A DNA stretch of 64,000 nt from positions 1,550,001 to 1,614,000 of the forward strand of contig NZ_JACHMB010000001.1 in assembly GCF_014204795.1 (NCBI RefSeq). The letters are read 5' to 3'. Both the position numbers and the translations under genes were made by a program. The DNA is from Nonomuraea jabiensis. GTDB taxonomy: Bacteria; Actinomycetota; Actinomycetes; Streptosporangiales; Streptosporangiaceae. The notes below the pieces were generated by a model, which was given only the letters and a program-made list of their open reading frames with translations, had not been told where the DNA came from and did no database searches. This document shows, one piece after another, positions 18,283-25,054 of the stretch. How positions within the stretch are numbered: the stretch's first letter is position 1; every line of letters starts with the position of its first letter.

Positions 18283-18992
18283 CGCCACTCCTCGGCCGCG
18301 CAGTCGGGCATCCGCGGCGTGCTCAGGTCGGTCAGCACCCGCTCGGAGATCTCGGTGGCGAAGGCGAAGATCGAGGGCCGCTGCTCGTCCGCCGCGTCCG
18401 CGGGCCGGCCGTCCACCTGGCCCGCCGTGGTCAGCACCAGGTACGGCCCCGCCTGCCGCACCGAGCCGGCCTGGCGCACGTCGGGGGTGAAGCGGTCGGC
18501 GACCGTGCCGCGGAAGGCCAGCGGGTACAGGCCGGGCACGGGTTTGCCGCTGTCGGAGAAGGCGGCTTTCGCGCGTACGGCGTCCGGCTCGTCGCGCAGC
18601 GCGACCACGCCGACCGTGACGAGCACGCCACGCAGCGCGTCGATGTAGGTGGCCCGCAGCAGGCCCTTGCAGCCCGCCTGGCGCAGGGCCTTGACCGCCT
18701 TGGGGTCGACCGCGTCGCAGGCGGTCTCGGGCGAGATGCCGATCCGGCTGGCACGTTCCCGGCCGCCCTGCTCGGCGGAGTACGGCAATGTGGCGGGGAA
18801 GATACGTCCGCTGGGCCAGGTGCGCCAGCGCTCGGCGACCTCGCGTCTGGCCGCCGCCTGGAGCTCGGCGGCGCTGGGGCCCCGGGTGAGCTCCGTGCCC
18901 GCCGCGCTGCCCGACACTCCGGCGGCCACCGCGCAGACCAGGGTCAGCGCGGAGGCCACCACGAGCGTCGGCCACGGACGGGCAGTGTTCAC
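18276..18992 (-). CDS. Secreted or anchored partner protein of mycosin, module 2
   Basis: 238 residues with an N-terminal signal or anchor segment (PTLVVASALTLVCAVAAGVSG). The exported domain is homologous to the module 1 partner, sharing ERWRTWPSGRIFP, GISPETACD, LRATYID, VLVTVGVVAL, LAFRGTVADRF and GPYLVLTTAGQ. The C-terminus has MPDCAAEEWRC. It lacks the long basic N-terminus of its paralogue. It overlaps the mycosin start by 7 bp and lies 46 bp downstream of moeZ on the same strand, so it may be read through from moeZ. Function unknown. Confidence 0.75.
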   Translation of the reverse strand: MNTARPWPTLVVASALTLVCAVAAGVSGSAAGTELTRGPSAAELQAAARREVAERWRTWPSGRIFPATLPYSAEQGGRERASRIGISPETACDAVDPKAVKALRQAGCKGLLRATYIDALRGVLVTVGVVALRDEPDAVRAKAAFSDSGKPVPGLYPLAFRGTVADRFTPDVRQAGSVRQAGPYLVLTTAGQVDGRPADAADEQRPSIFAFATEISERVLTDLSTPRMPDCAAEEWRC

Positions 18993-19038
18993 CCCATCGA
19001 CCTTAATGGCGCCTTCCGGGGAACACCCCCAGAAACCA

Positions 19039-20220
19039 TCAGTAGGAGGGCAGGCTCGGGTCGACGGTCTTGACCCAGCTCAGAACACCCCCACCGACGT
19101 GGACGGCGTCGGCGAACCCGGCGTTCTTGACGACGGCCAGCGCCTCGGCCGAGCGCGCGCCGGACTTGCAGTGGAGCACGATGCGCTTGTCCTGCGGCAG
19201 CTTCTCCAGGGCCGAGCCGTTGAGGAACTCGCCCTTGGGGATCAGCGTGGCGCCGGGGATCGAGACGATCTCGTACTCGTTGGGCTCGCGGACGTCGACG
19301 AGGAAGATGTTCTCGCCGCGGTCCTGCATGCCCTTGAGCTCCAGCGCGGTGATCGTGGAACCGCTGGCGGCCTCGGCGGCCTCGTCCGAGATCGCGCCGC
19401 AGAAGGCCTCGTAGTCGTCGAGGAGCTGCGTGACCGTCGGGTTCTTGCCGCACAGGACGCACTCGGGGTCCTTGCGGACCTTGACGTCGCGGTACTTCAT
19501 CTCCAGGGCGTCGTAGATCATCAGCCGCCCGACCAGCGGGTCGCCGATGCCCGTCAGCAGCTTGATGGCCTCGTTGACCTGGATGGAGCCGATCGACGCG
19601 CACAGCACGCCGAGCACGCCGCCCTCGGCGCACGACGGCACCATGCCGGGAGGCGGGGGCTCCGGGTAGAGGCAGCGGTAGCAGGGCCCGTGCTCGGCCC
19701 AGAACACGCTGGCCTGGCCGTCGAACCGGTAGATCGAGCCCCAGACGTACGGCTTGCCGAGCAGCACCGCGGCGTCGTTCACCATGTAGCGCGTGGCGAA
19801 GTTGTCCGTGCCGTCGACGATGAGGTCGTAGCCGGAGAAGATCTCCATGACGTTCTCTGTGGTCAGCGCCGTGTTGTGGATGACGACGTCGACCAGGGGG
19901 TTGATCTCGCGGACCGACGCCGCGGCGCTCTCGGCCTTCAGCCTGCCCACGTCGGACTGGCCGTGGATGATCTGGCGCTGCAGGTTGGACTCATCGACCA
20001 CATCGAAGTCGATGATGCCGAGGGTGCCGACGCCCGCCGCCGCGAGGTACATCAGCGCGGGCGAGCCCAGGCCCCCGGCGCCCACACACAGCACCTTGGC
20101 GTTCTTCAGCCGCTTCTGCCCCGCCATGCCCACATCGGGGATGATCAGGTGGCGCGAGTAGCGGCGCACTTCGTCGACGGTCAGCTCTGCGGCCGGCTCG
20201 ACCAGCGGTGGCAACGACAC
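19039..20220 (-). CDS. moeZ: Adenylyltransferase/sulfurtransferase MoeZ (ThiF domain plus rhodanese)
   Basis: 393 residues. The N-terminal ThiF/MoeB domain has the nucleotide loop GAGGLGSP, the DESNLQRQ motif, DGTDNFATRY, the catalytic Cys near SCAEGGVLG, and two CxxC zinc pairs (CYRC, CVLC). The C-terminal rhodanese domain has VDVREPNEYE and the persulfide loop HCKSGARS. Actinobacterial MoeZ activates ubiquitin-like sulfur carriers (MoaD, ThiS, CysO and secondary-metabolite carriers) by adenylation and thiocarboxylation. The length is normal for the family. The start is GTG. It resembles M. tuberculosis moeB1 (Rv3206c), in line with the synteny of the adnAB region. Confidence 0.95.
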   Translation of the reverse strand: MSLPPLVEPAAELTVDEVRRYSRHLIIPDVGMAGQKRLKNAKVLCVGAGGLGSPALMYLAAAGVGTLGIIDFDVVDESNLQRQIIHGQSDVGRLKAESAAASVREINPLVDVVIHNTALTTENVMEIFSGYDLIVDGTDNFATRYMVNDAAVLLGKPYVWGSIYRFDGQASVFWAEHGPCYRCLYPEPPPPGMVPSCAEGGVLGVLCASIGSIQVNEAIKLLTGIGDPLVGRLMIYDALEMKYRDVKVRKDPECVLCGKNPTVTQLLDDYEAFCGAISDEAAEAASGSTITALELKGMQDRGENIFLVDVREPNEYEIVSIPGATLIPKGEFLNGSALEKLPQDKRIVLHCKSGARSAEALAVVKNAGFADAVHVGGGVLSWVKTVDPSLPSY

Positions 20221-20263
20221 GTTCTACGCTCCCGTTCCAGGGGGTCCTATCTCACCTTGAAAC

Positions 20264-21166
20264 CTAGCTGGCGAGTGGGGCATTCCCCAATCGAGTCTCA
20301 CGGATCAGACGGCGTGCTTCGGCCGCCACGACCTGCGGCATCTCCATCATCGCCACGTGGCCCGCCGTCGGCAGCAAGACAAGCCGCACCTGCGGGAACG
20401 TACGGTATGCCTTCGCGGCCATGGCGGGCCGGACCAGACGGTCGTGCTTGCCGTGCACGATCAGGGTCGGGGCCTTGACCTTGGCCGCCTGGCGCCACAG
20501 GTTGTCCTCGCCGCGGCGGAAGTATTCGGCCACGATGCCCCTGGCCGACCTGATCATGGCCTCCCCTGAGTAGGGGAGGTCGTCGCGCCTGCGGAGCTCG
20601 TCGATCGCGTCGCGCAGGCGTACGGGGTGGACGGCGCTGGTGTTGGCCCAGACCATCGCCACGGAGGCGTTGATGCGGTGCTCGGCGGGCACCAGGCGGA
20701 GCCTGCTCGCCACCCATTCGCCCAGTACGGGCACCGCGGCGGCGGCCACCCGGACGGGGCCGTACCTGGGGAGCAGGTCGGGCAGGGCCGGGGAGACGAG
20801 GGTGAGCGAGCGGACCAGGTCGGGGCGGGTGGCGGCCACGCGGACGGCGATCGCGCCCCCGAGCGAGTTGCCGAACAGGTGGGCCGGGCCCGTGTGCTCC
20901 ATCAGCTCGGTCACGGCCCTGGCGTGGCCGGCGACGGTGTAGTCGCCGTCGGCCGGGGCGGGCGAGAAGCCCGCGCCGGGGAGGTCGAGGGCGTGACCGG
21001 TGACCGTGTCCTTGAGCTCGTCCATGAGGTCGGTCCAGTTGGTGGCCGACCCGGCCAGGCCGTGCACGAAGACGGCCTGCTCGCGCTGTCCCCGCTGGTC
21101 ACTCGTCGATCGGACGTGCACCGAGCCGACCATGCGGCCCGGCCAGTCCGGGACCGGTTCCGCCAT
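20264..21166 (-). CDS. Alpha/beta hydrolase
   Basis: 300-residue cytoplasmic hydrolase of the alpha/beta fold. It has the oxyanion HG motif (FVHGLAGSATNW), nucleophile elbow GNSLGGA, acid in VHGKHDRLV, and His in TAGHVAMME. It is the usual length for esterase, lipase or C-C hydrolase members and has a cap region in the middle (residues about 130-200). The substrate cannot be predicted. It lies upstream of moeZ on the same strand with a 43-bp gap, so the two may be co-transcribed. The ATG at 21166 follows a GAAAGGA ribosome site. Confidence 0.9.
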   Translation of the reverse strand: MAEPVPDWPGRMVGSVHVRSTSDQRGQREQAVFVHGLAGSATNWTDLMDELKDTVTGHALDLPGAGFSPAPADGDYTVAGHARAVTELMEHTGPAHLFGNSLGGAIAVRVAATRPDLVRSLTLVSPALPDLLPRYGPVRVAAAAVPVLGEWVASRLRLVPAEHRINASVAMVWANTSAVHPVRLRDAIDELRRRDDLPYSGEAMIRSARGIVAEYFRRGEDNLWRQAAKVKAPTLIVHGKHDRLVRPAMAAKAYRTFPQVRLVLLPTAGHVAMMEMPQVVAAEARRLIRETRLGNAPLAS

Positions 21167-21869
21167 CGTGGGTCCTTTCTGACGTTCCTTCCTGTTCCCT
21201 CAACGATAACCAGCGCGTCTGGGTGGGGTCTGGATTCCGTACAGAAGCGCGCTTACTCCACCTTTTCCGGCATCAGGTACATATGGCCACACATGCCTCA
21301 AACGTCCCGCTGGTGTGATCGTCTGCGGCCGCGATGGCATCTCGGGGCCCGGTGCGGCACCCAGATCGGGGCCGGCGGGCGGATCGGTGGCGATCATCGC
21401 ACGGTTCGGACAAATCGCCATATATCGCGACTTAGAGGTCTAATCGATCTCATCACGCGCCAAGAGTGTGGCAAAAGCCACCGTTCATCGTTTATGGCGC
21501 ACCAAGGTCGGAAAGCATGACAACCAGCAGCACTTAGCGTGACGGTTGAGGAACGCACCGTTAATGGCGGGACAGACCAGCCTCGAACGCACCACCGCCG
21601 GGTGCCGCACAAAAGCGGGAGACATTTTCGGAGGGCGCACAATGCGTCCTCCGAATAATGACGCCGGGCGTCGGCGAAGCGCCCGGCGTAATGGCCGTTG
21701 ATATGTTCGCGGACTTTCATCGGTCCGGGGGCGGCACCGCAGGCAGGCAGCTCACCACTCGCAGGACCGGCATGGCCGATGACGACAGGCCGGGCCGGGG
21801 CGCGAGCATTGCCCTGCGTGGCCGCCCTATCAATTGCGCCGCAATCGGACATATCATGCCATTTCATTG
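21167..21869. other. Intergenic region without a credible gene
   Basis: About 700 bp between the hydrolase start and the promoter of the first Gly/Trp-rich gene. Open frames here show poor composition, no ribosome sites and no recognisable motif. The region is less GC-rich than its surroundings, especially beyond 21830. Confidence 0.5.
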
Positions 21870-22054
21870 GATAGATCTTTAATGCGAGCAATAAGATTCT
21901 TAATGCATAGCAAAATAGGGTCTCTCCAGTTTGCCCGCCCGTCGCCCCGGAAATGACATTCAATGGATGACTCTTCAGCAGCCGTCCAAGACCTGTTTTC
22001 AGGTACCCGGAAACGTCGAGAACGGGGCAATCGATCCTTTAGGGGGAAAACGCA
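21870..22054 (+). promoter_or_regulatory. Conserved promoter/leader of Gly/Trp-rich gene copy 1
   Basis: This AT-richer block is repeated, inverted, upstream of copy 4. Two TTAATGC direct repeats (21879-21885 and 21900-21906) are spaced 21 bp, exactly as in copy 4, which suggests an activator or operator site at or near the promoter. The leader contains ACCTG-TTTT-CAGGT (a small hairpin). From 22015 it runs identical for 56 nt to copy 4 through the ribosome site AGGGGG and the start codon. Transcription start is not determined. Confidence 0.65.
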
Positions 22055-22447
22055 ATGCCCAAGCTCAAGAGTGTTATCGCAGGCTTCGCCGTCAGCACGG
22101 CGCTGACCGGCGGCATGGTCAGCGCGGGCGCGGCCACCACTGCGGTCAGCGCCGACGCCATCAAGCTCAACACCTCATCCATCCTCACCGGCATCGACGA
22201 CGACTTCGACGAGGGCATCGACGACGGCCTTCTCGATGACGACCTCGGCCGCAGCATCGTCATCGACCGTCGCGACCGTGACCGTCACCGCCGGCAGTGC
22301 CGCCGTCACCACGGCTGGGGCGGCGGCTGGGGCGGCGGCGGCTGGGGCTGGGGTCGCCACCGCCGCGGCGGCGAGGTCTGCGTCGTCATCCGCAACGACA
22401 ACGTCAACGACAACAGGCCCGAGCGGCGTCGGGCGCGTACCTGGTAA
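22055..22447 (+). CDS. Small secreted Gly/Trp/Arg-rich protein, copy 1 (divergent, acidic insert)
   Basis: 130 residues. The signal peptide MPKLKSVIAGFAVSTALTGG is shared with three other genes in the next 2.6 kb, with predicted cleavage after the AGAATTAVSA region. The mature part differs from the others by a strongly acidic stretch (DDDFDEGIDDGLLDDDLG), then Arg/Asp-rich sequence and a Gly/Trp block (HHGWGGGWGGGGWGWG). A beta-strand-like end (VCVVIRNDNVNDN) and a basic tail ending in Trp follow. It has two Cys, spaced unlike the C-x7-C of copies 2-4. The ribosome site AGGGGG is 8 nt before ATG. Function unknown; an exported surface or structural peptide is the plain reading. Confidence 0.8.
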   Translation: MPKLKSVIAGFAVSTALTGGMVSAGAATTAVSADAIKLNTSSILTGIDDDFDEGIDDGLLDDDLGRSIVIDRRDRDRHRRQCRRHHGWGGGWGGGGWGWGRHRRGGEVCVVIRNDNVNDNRPERRRARTW

Positions 22448-22528
22448 CAGAACCGTGCATTAATGGCGGGAAGATAAGCGTCCGCACCTTCGGGCAGGTC
22501 CTGTCTTCTCGTCTTCCGCGGGGGGTTC

Positions 22529-22569
22529 AGTGAGGGCTCTCCCGGCCTTTGGCCGGGGGAGCCCTCACT
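22529..22569 (+). terminator. Strong hairpin downstream of copy 1
   Basis: 19-bp stem with one G-T pair: AGTGAGGGCTCTCCCGGCC, loop TTT, then the complementary arm. No T-tract follows, which is common for actinobacterial terminators. It shares the AGGGCTC stem core with the hairpin downstream of copy 4 (24203-24235). Confidence 0.75.
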
Positions 22570-22639
22570 GCGTTGTACGGCGAGGAGCATGGGGGTGGAG
22601 TCTTTTGTTTCGACCATGAGGACGTCTGTGGTCAGCCAA

Positions 22640-22800
22640 ATCAAGGTAGTTCCGGTTTGTTGGTGATTTGTCCGGAAATATGCGTCGTGCGGGAGATTCT
22701 CTAAGAATCTCGTCCGTAGCGTTTCCCCGATTCGGCCGGATCTGTGTCCGCTGGGCCGGGGGGCGTGAAACAGGGCAATCGAACCTTTAGGGGGAAAACA
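22640..22800 (+). promoter_or_regulatory. Conserved leader of Gly/Trp-rich gene copy 2
   Basis: Shares CCGGTTTG...CCGGAAATATGC and the GGGCAATCGA...TTTAGGGGGAAAA ribosome-site block with the leaders of the other copies, most closely copy 3. It contains a hairpin GAGATTC-TCTAA-GAATCTC (22693-22711). In copy 3 the equivalent stem has compensatory changes, suggesting a structured leader RNA. Confidence 0.6.
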
Positions 22801-23145
22801 ATGCCCAAGCTCAAGAGTGTCATCGCAGGTCTCGCCGTCAGCACGGCGCTGACCGGTGGCGTGGTAGCCGCGGGCGCGGCCACGTCGCCGGCCGGCGCGG
22901 CCGTCCAGGTCAAGTCCGCCGCCCCCGTTCTCGCCGGCAACTGCCGCGGCGCGGGCTGGCGCCGGTGCGGCTGGGGCGGTCGCTGGGGCGGCGGCCGCTG
23001 GGCCTGGGGCGGTCCCCGCTGGGGCTGGGGCGGTCCCCGGTGGGGCTGGGGCGGTCACAACAGGGGCGCCCGGGTCCGGATCGTCATCGTCAACCAGAAC
23101 CACAACATCAACCGGGTCGACCGGGGTGACCGTGGCGAGTGGTAG
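22801..23145 (+). CDS. Small secreted Gly/Trp/Arg-rich protein, copy 2
   Basis: 114 residues. The signal peptide is nearly identical to that of copy 1, with likely cleavage after SPAGAA. The mature protein has the conserved C-x7-C motif (CRGAGWRRC) followed by GWGG and a repeated block WGGxRWxWGG (three near-identical units between residues about 58 and 86). A hydrophobic strand RVRIVIV leads into NQNHNINR and a charged tail ending GEW. It is transcribed in the same direction as copy 1 and converges on copy 3. ATG 22801 follows AGGGGGAAAACA. No homologue with a known function is recognised. Confidence 0.85.
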   Translation: MPKLKSVIAGLAVSTALTGGVVAAGAATSPAGAAVQVKSAAPVLAGNCRGAGWRRCGWGGRWGGGRWAWGGPRWGWGGPRWGWGGHNRGARVRIVIVNQNHNINRVDRGDRGEW

Positions 23146-23234
23146 GACTCAGACACTGAGCTGAGCATTGGCGTGCCCCTGAGGCCGCCGTAGCGGGCGG
23201 CATCCCCGAGCGATGACACGCCGCCCACACCAAC

Positions 23235-23302
23235 GAGTGTCCGTATTCAGCGGGACAGGCGCCACCCTCCGGCCGGCGCCGCCCAAGCGAATACGGGCAC
23301 TC
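23235..23302. repeat. Palindromic element A between copies 2 and 3
   Basis: Arms GAGTGTCCGTATTC (23235-23248) and GAATACGGGCACTC (23289-23302) are complementary over 14 bp with one G-T pair. The GC-rich interior contains GGCGCC inverted repeats. It starts 90 bp past the copy 2 stop, so it may act as a terminator, but the outer arms are shared with element B. Confidence 0.75.
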
Positions 23303-23485
23303 TCTTCTTTCTGCTGGACGGTCATCGCTCCCTCTCCAGCGGCGCCCCCACAAGCCGGGCAGCCCTGTCCCCGCGTCACCGGCCCTCATCGGCACGGACC
23401 GCCCGTTCCCCGAGGAGAGGGCGGTCCCGGTCTTCTTCGAAATGGTCCCAGCCGGGTCCGGCTTACCGGCGGCAGGAGACACGTC

Positions 23486-23555
23486 GAATGCCCGTATTCG
23501 GTGGGTCGACGTCGCTGCCGGGGTGGACGTCGGGACCCGGTGAATACGGGCACTC
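23486..23555. repeat. Palindromic element B between copies 2 and 3
   Basis: Arms GAATGCCCGTATTC (23486-23499) and GAATACGGGCACTC (23542-23555). The right arm is identical to that of element A, and the interior GGGTCGACGTC/GACGTCGGGACCC is also self-complementary. It lies 84 bp past the stop of the minus-strand copy 3, mirroring element A. Confidence 0.75.
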
Positions 23556-23638
23556 GATCGGCGTGGCCGAAGTTCCATCGCTCAGGGGACTCCTGGTGTG
23601 GCACGGCCCGCGCCACGGGTTCGCCTGCGCGGTGAGTT

Positions 23639-23974
23639 CTACTGCCACGTGGGCTGGTTGTTGTCCTCGTGGTGGTCCATCTCGTGGCGCTCTTCCACGC
23701 GCTGCTGCACGTTGCGGTTGCGGTTGGTGTTGATGATGATGATCTTGATGCGGGGCATGCGGTGGCGCCAGTTGGCCCAGCGGCCGCCTCCCCAGCCGCC
23801 CCAGCCGCAGCGGCGCCCGCCCCAGTTGCCGCAGCCCTTGGCCAGGACGGAGGTGGCGGTGCCGACCTGGGTCGCCGCTTCGGCCGCGGACATGGCCGCG
23901 CCCACGCCGACCACGCCGCCGGAGAGGGCCGTACTCATGGCGAGGCCCGCCATAACACTTTTGAGCTTGGGCAT
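23639..23974 (-). CDS. Small secreted Gly/Trp/Arg-rich protein, copy 3
   Basis: 111 residues. Signal peptide MPKLKSVMAGLAMSTALSGG, then the C-x7-C motif (CGNWGGRRC) followed by GWGGWGGGRW. A basic stretch (WRHRMPR), the strand IKIIIINTN with NRNRN, and a charged tail rich in Glu, His and Asn ending PTWQ complete it. It is the minus-strand counterpart of copy 2, sharing its leader type, and converges on it. The Trp/Gly block is shorter than in copy 2. Ribosome site TAGGGGGAAAACGCA. Function unknown. Confidence 0.85.
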   Translation of the reverse strand: MPKLKSVMAGLAMSTALSGGVVGVGAAMSAAEAATQVGTATSVLAKGCGNWGGRRCGWGGWGGGRWANWRHRMPRIKIIIINTNRNRNVQQRVEERHEMDHHEDNNQPTWQ

Positions 23975-24130
23975 TGCGTTTTCCCCCTACAGGTTCGATT
24001 GCCCCGTTCCTCACGTTCCCGGCCAATCCCCGAAAACCCGATCGACTAGGAAACGCCCCGGATGATCCTTAACGAATCATCCGCATCATGCATATTTCCG
24101 TCTGAAACAGCAGGCAAACTGGAATTGCCG
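23975..24130 (-). promoter_or_regulatory. Conserved leader of Gly/Trp-rich gene copy 3
   Basis: On the minus strand it carries CGGAAATATGCATGATGCGG, then hairpin GGATGAT-loop-ATCATCC (stem positions 24076-24082 and 24060-24066). GCGTTTCC and the ribosome-site block shared by all four genes follow. The hairpin sits about 86 nt before the start codon, against about 90 nt in copy 2. Confidence 0.6.
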
Positions 24131-24202
24131 TCATTTGGCCCACCACAGACATCCCCATGATTCTGCGCAAACGCCGCAGCGTAGATAGATCCGGACACAG
24201 CA

Positions 24203-24235
24203 AGGGCTCCCCAGCCCTAAGGTCTGGAGAGCCCT
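24203..24235 (-). terminator. Hairpin downstream of copy 4
   Basis: Arms AGGGCTCCCCAG (24203-24214) and CTGGAGAGCCCT (24224-24235) pair over 12 bp with one G-T. It lies about 80 bp past the copy 4 stop and is the mirror counterpart of the copy 1 hairpin. Confidence 0.65.
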
Positions 24236-24314
24236 CGTCGAAAACCTGCCGTGGAGGCGCGGGGAAATCCCCCTACCGCGAAAACGCGGTCATCCCCGCG
24301 CCGTCAGTACACGG

Positions 24315-24653
24315 CTAGGACCAGTTGTCGTCGTTGTTGTGGTGGTGACGGTGCTCGCGCTCGCGCTCGCGCTCGAACCGGTTGATGTTGATGTTCCGGT
24401 TGTGGACGTTGACCCGAACGTGGCTGCGCTGGTGGTGCCGACGCCAGCCCCAGCCGCCGCCCCAGCCGCCGCCCCAGCCGCAGCGGCGCCAACCCCAGCT
24501 GCCGCAGCCATTGGCGAGGACGGAGGCGGCGGACTTGACCTGAGCGGCGGCACTGGCACTGGCCGAAGTCGTGGCCGCGCCCGCGGCTACCACGCCACCG
24601 GTCAGCGCCGTACTGACGGCGAGACCCGCGAAAACAGTCTTGAGCTTGGGCAT
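24315..24653 (-). CDS. Small secreted Gly/Trp/Arg-rich protein, copy 4
   Basis: 112 residues. Signal peptide MPKLKTVFAGLAVSTALTGG, with an Ala/Ser-rich cleavage region. The mature part has C-x7-C (CGSWGWRRC), GWGGGWGGGWGWRR, a strand HVRVNVHN running into NRNININR, and a Glu/Arg/His-rich tail (REREREHRHHHNNDD) ending NWS. Its promoter and leader match those of copy 1, but its mature sequence is closer to copies 2 and 3. That suggests recombination between copies or faster divergence of copy 1. Exported; function unknown. Confidence 0.85.
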   Translation of the reverse strand: MPKLKTVFAGLAVSTALTGGVVAAGAATTSASASAAAQVKSAASVLANGCGSWGWRRCGWGGGWGGGWGWRRHHQRSHVRVNVHNRNININRFEREREREHRHHHNNDDNWS

Positions 24654-24840
24654 TGCGTTTTCCCCCTAAAGGATCGATTGCCCCGTTCTCGACATTTCCG
24701 GTTATCCCGGAAAGAGGTCTTGGACGTCTGCCGAAGAGCCATCCATGAGGTGTCATTTCCAGACAGCAGCCCAACAAACGACACCTAGCCGGTTTTACCA
24801 TGCATTAACAGTCTTATTGCTTGCATTAAAGATTTATAGA
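24654..24840 (-). promoter_or_regulatory. Conserved promoter/leader of Gly/Trp-rich gene copy 4
   Basis: Inverted duplicate of 21870-22054. Two TTAATGC repeats (complement at 24802-24808 and 24823-24829) are again spaced 21 bp with a conserved AGCAATAAGA between them. The 56-nt identical run covers 24638-24693, from inside the coding start outward across the ribosome site. Confidence 0.65.
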
Positions 24841-24910
24841 CCGAAATAACGCGACTTATCCGTATATGTCCTATTCGGTGATCGCGTCGTAGAGGGTCGG
24901 AGGCAGCACG

Positions 24911-24934
24911 AAAAACCCCACCTCGCGGTGGGGT
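24911..24934 (-). terminator. Rho-independent terminator, probably of ku
   Basis: On the minus strand ACCCCACC-GCGA-GGTGGGGT is followed by TTTTT. This is the only classic hairpin with a T-tract seen in the window. It lies about 120 bp downstream of the ku stop. Confidence 0.85.
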
Positions 24935-25054
24935 GAATGCCTGAGAAAGGCGGACGGGGGCTCAACACGGGAAAACGCGAGAAGCGCCGGCGAGGCCGTG
25001 GAGCGCCTCCCCTTACGGAGGCGTGCGGGACCGCTGAGAGAGATTCCGGCGGTG

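Noticed and set aside
21394..21963. 189-codon frame on the minus strand upstream of the Gly/Trp locus
   Set aside because: Covers AT-rich promoter sequence of copy 1, has no homology and mixed composition. Better read as regulatory DNA.
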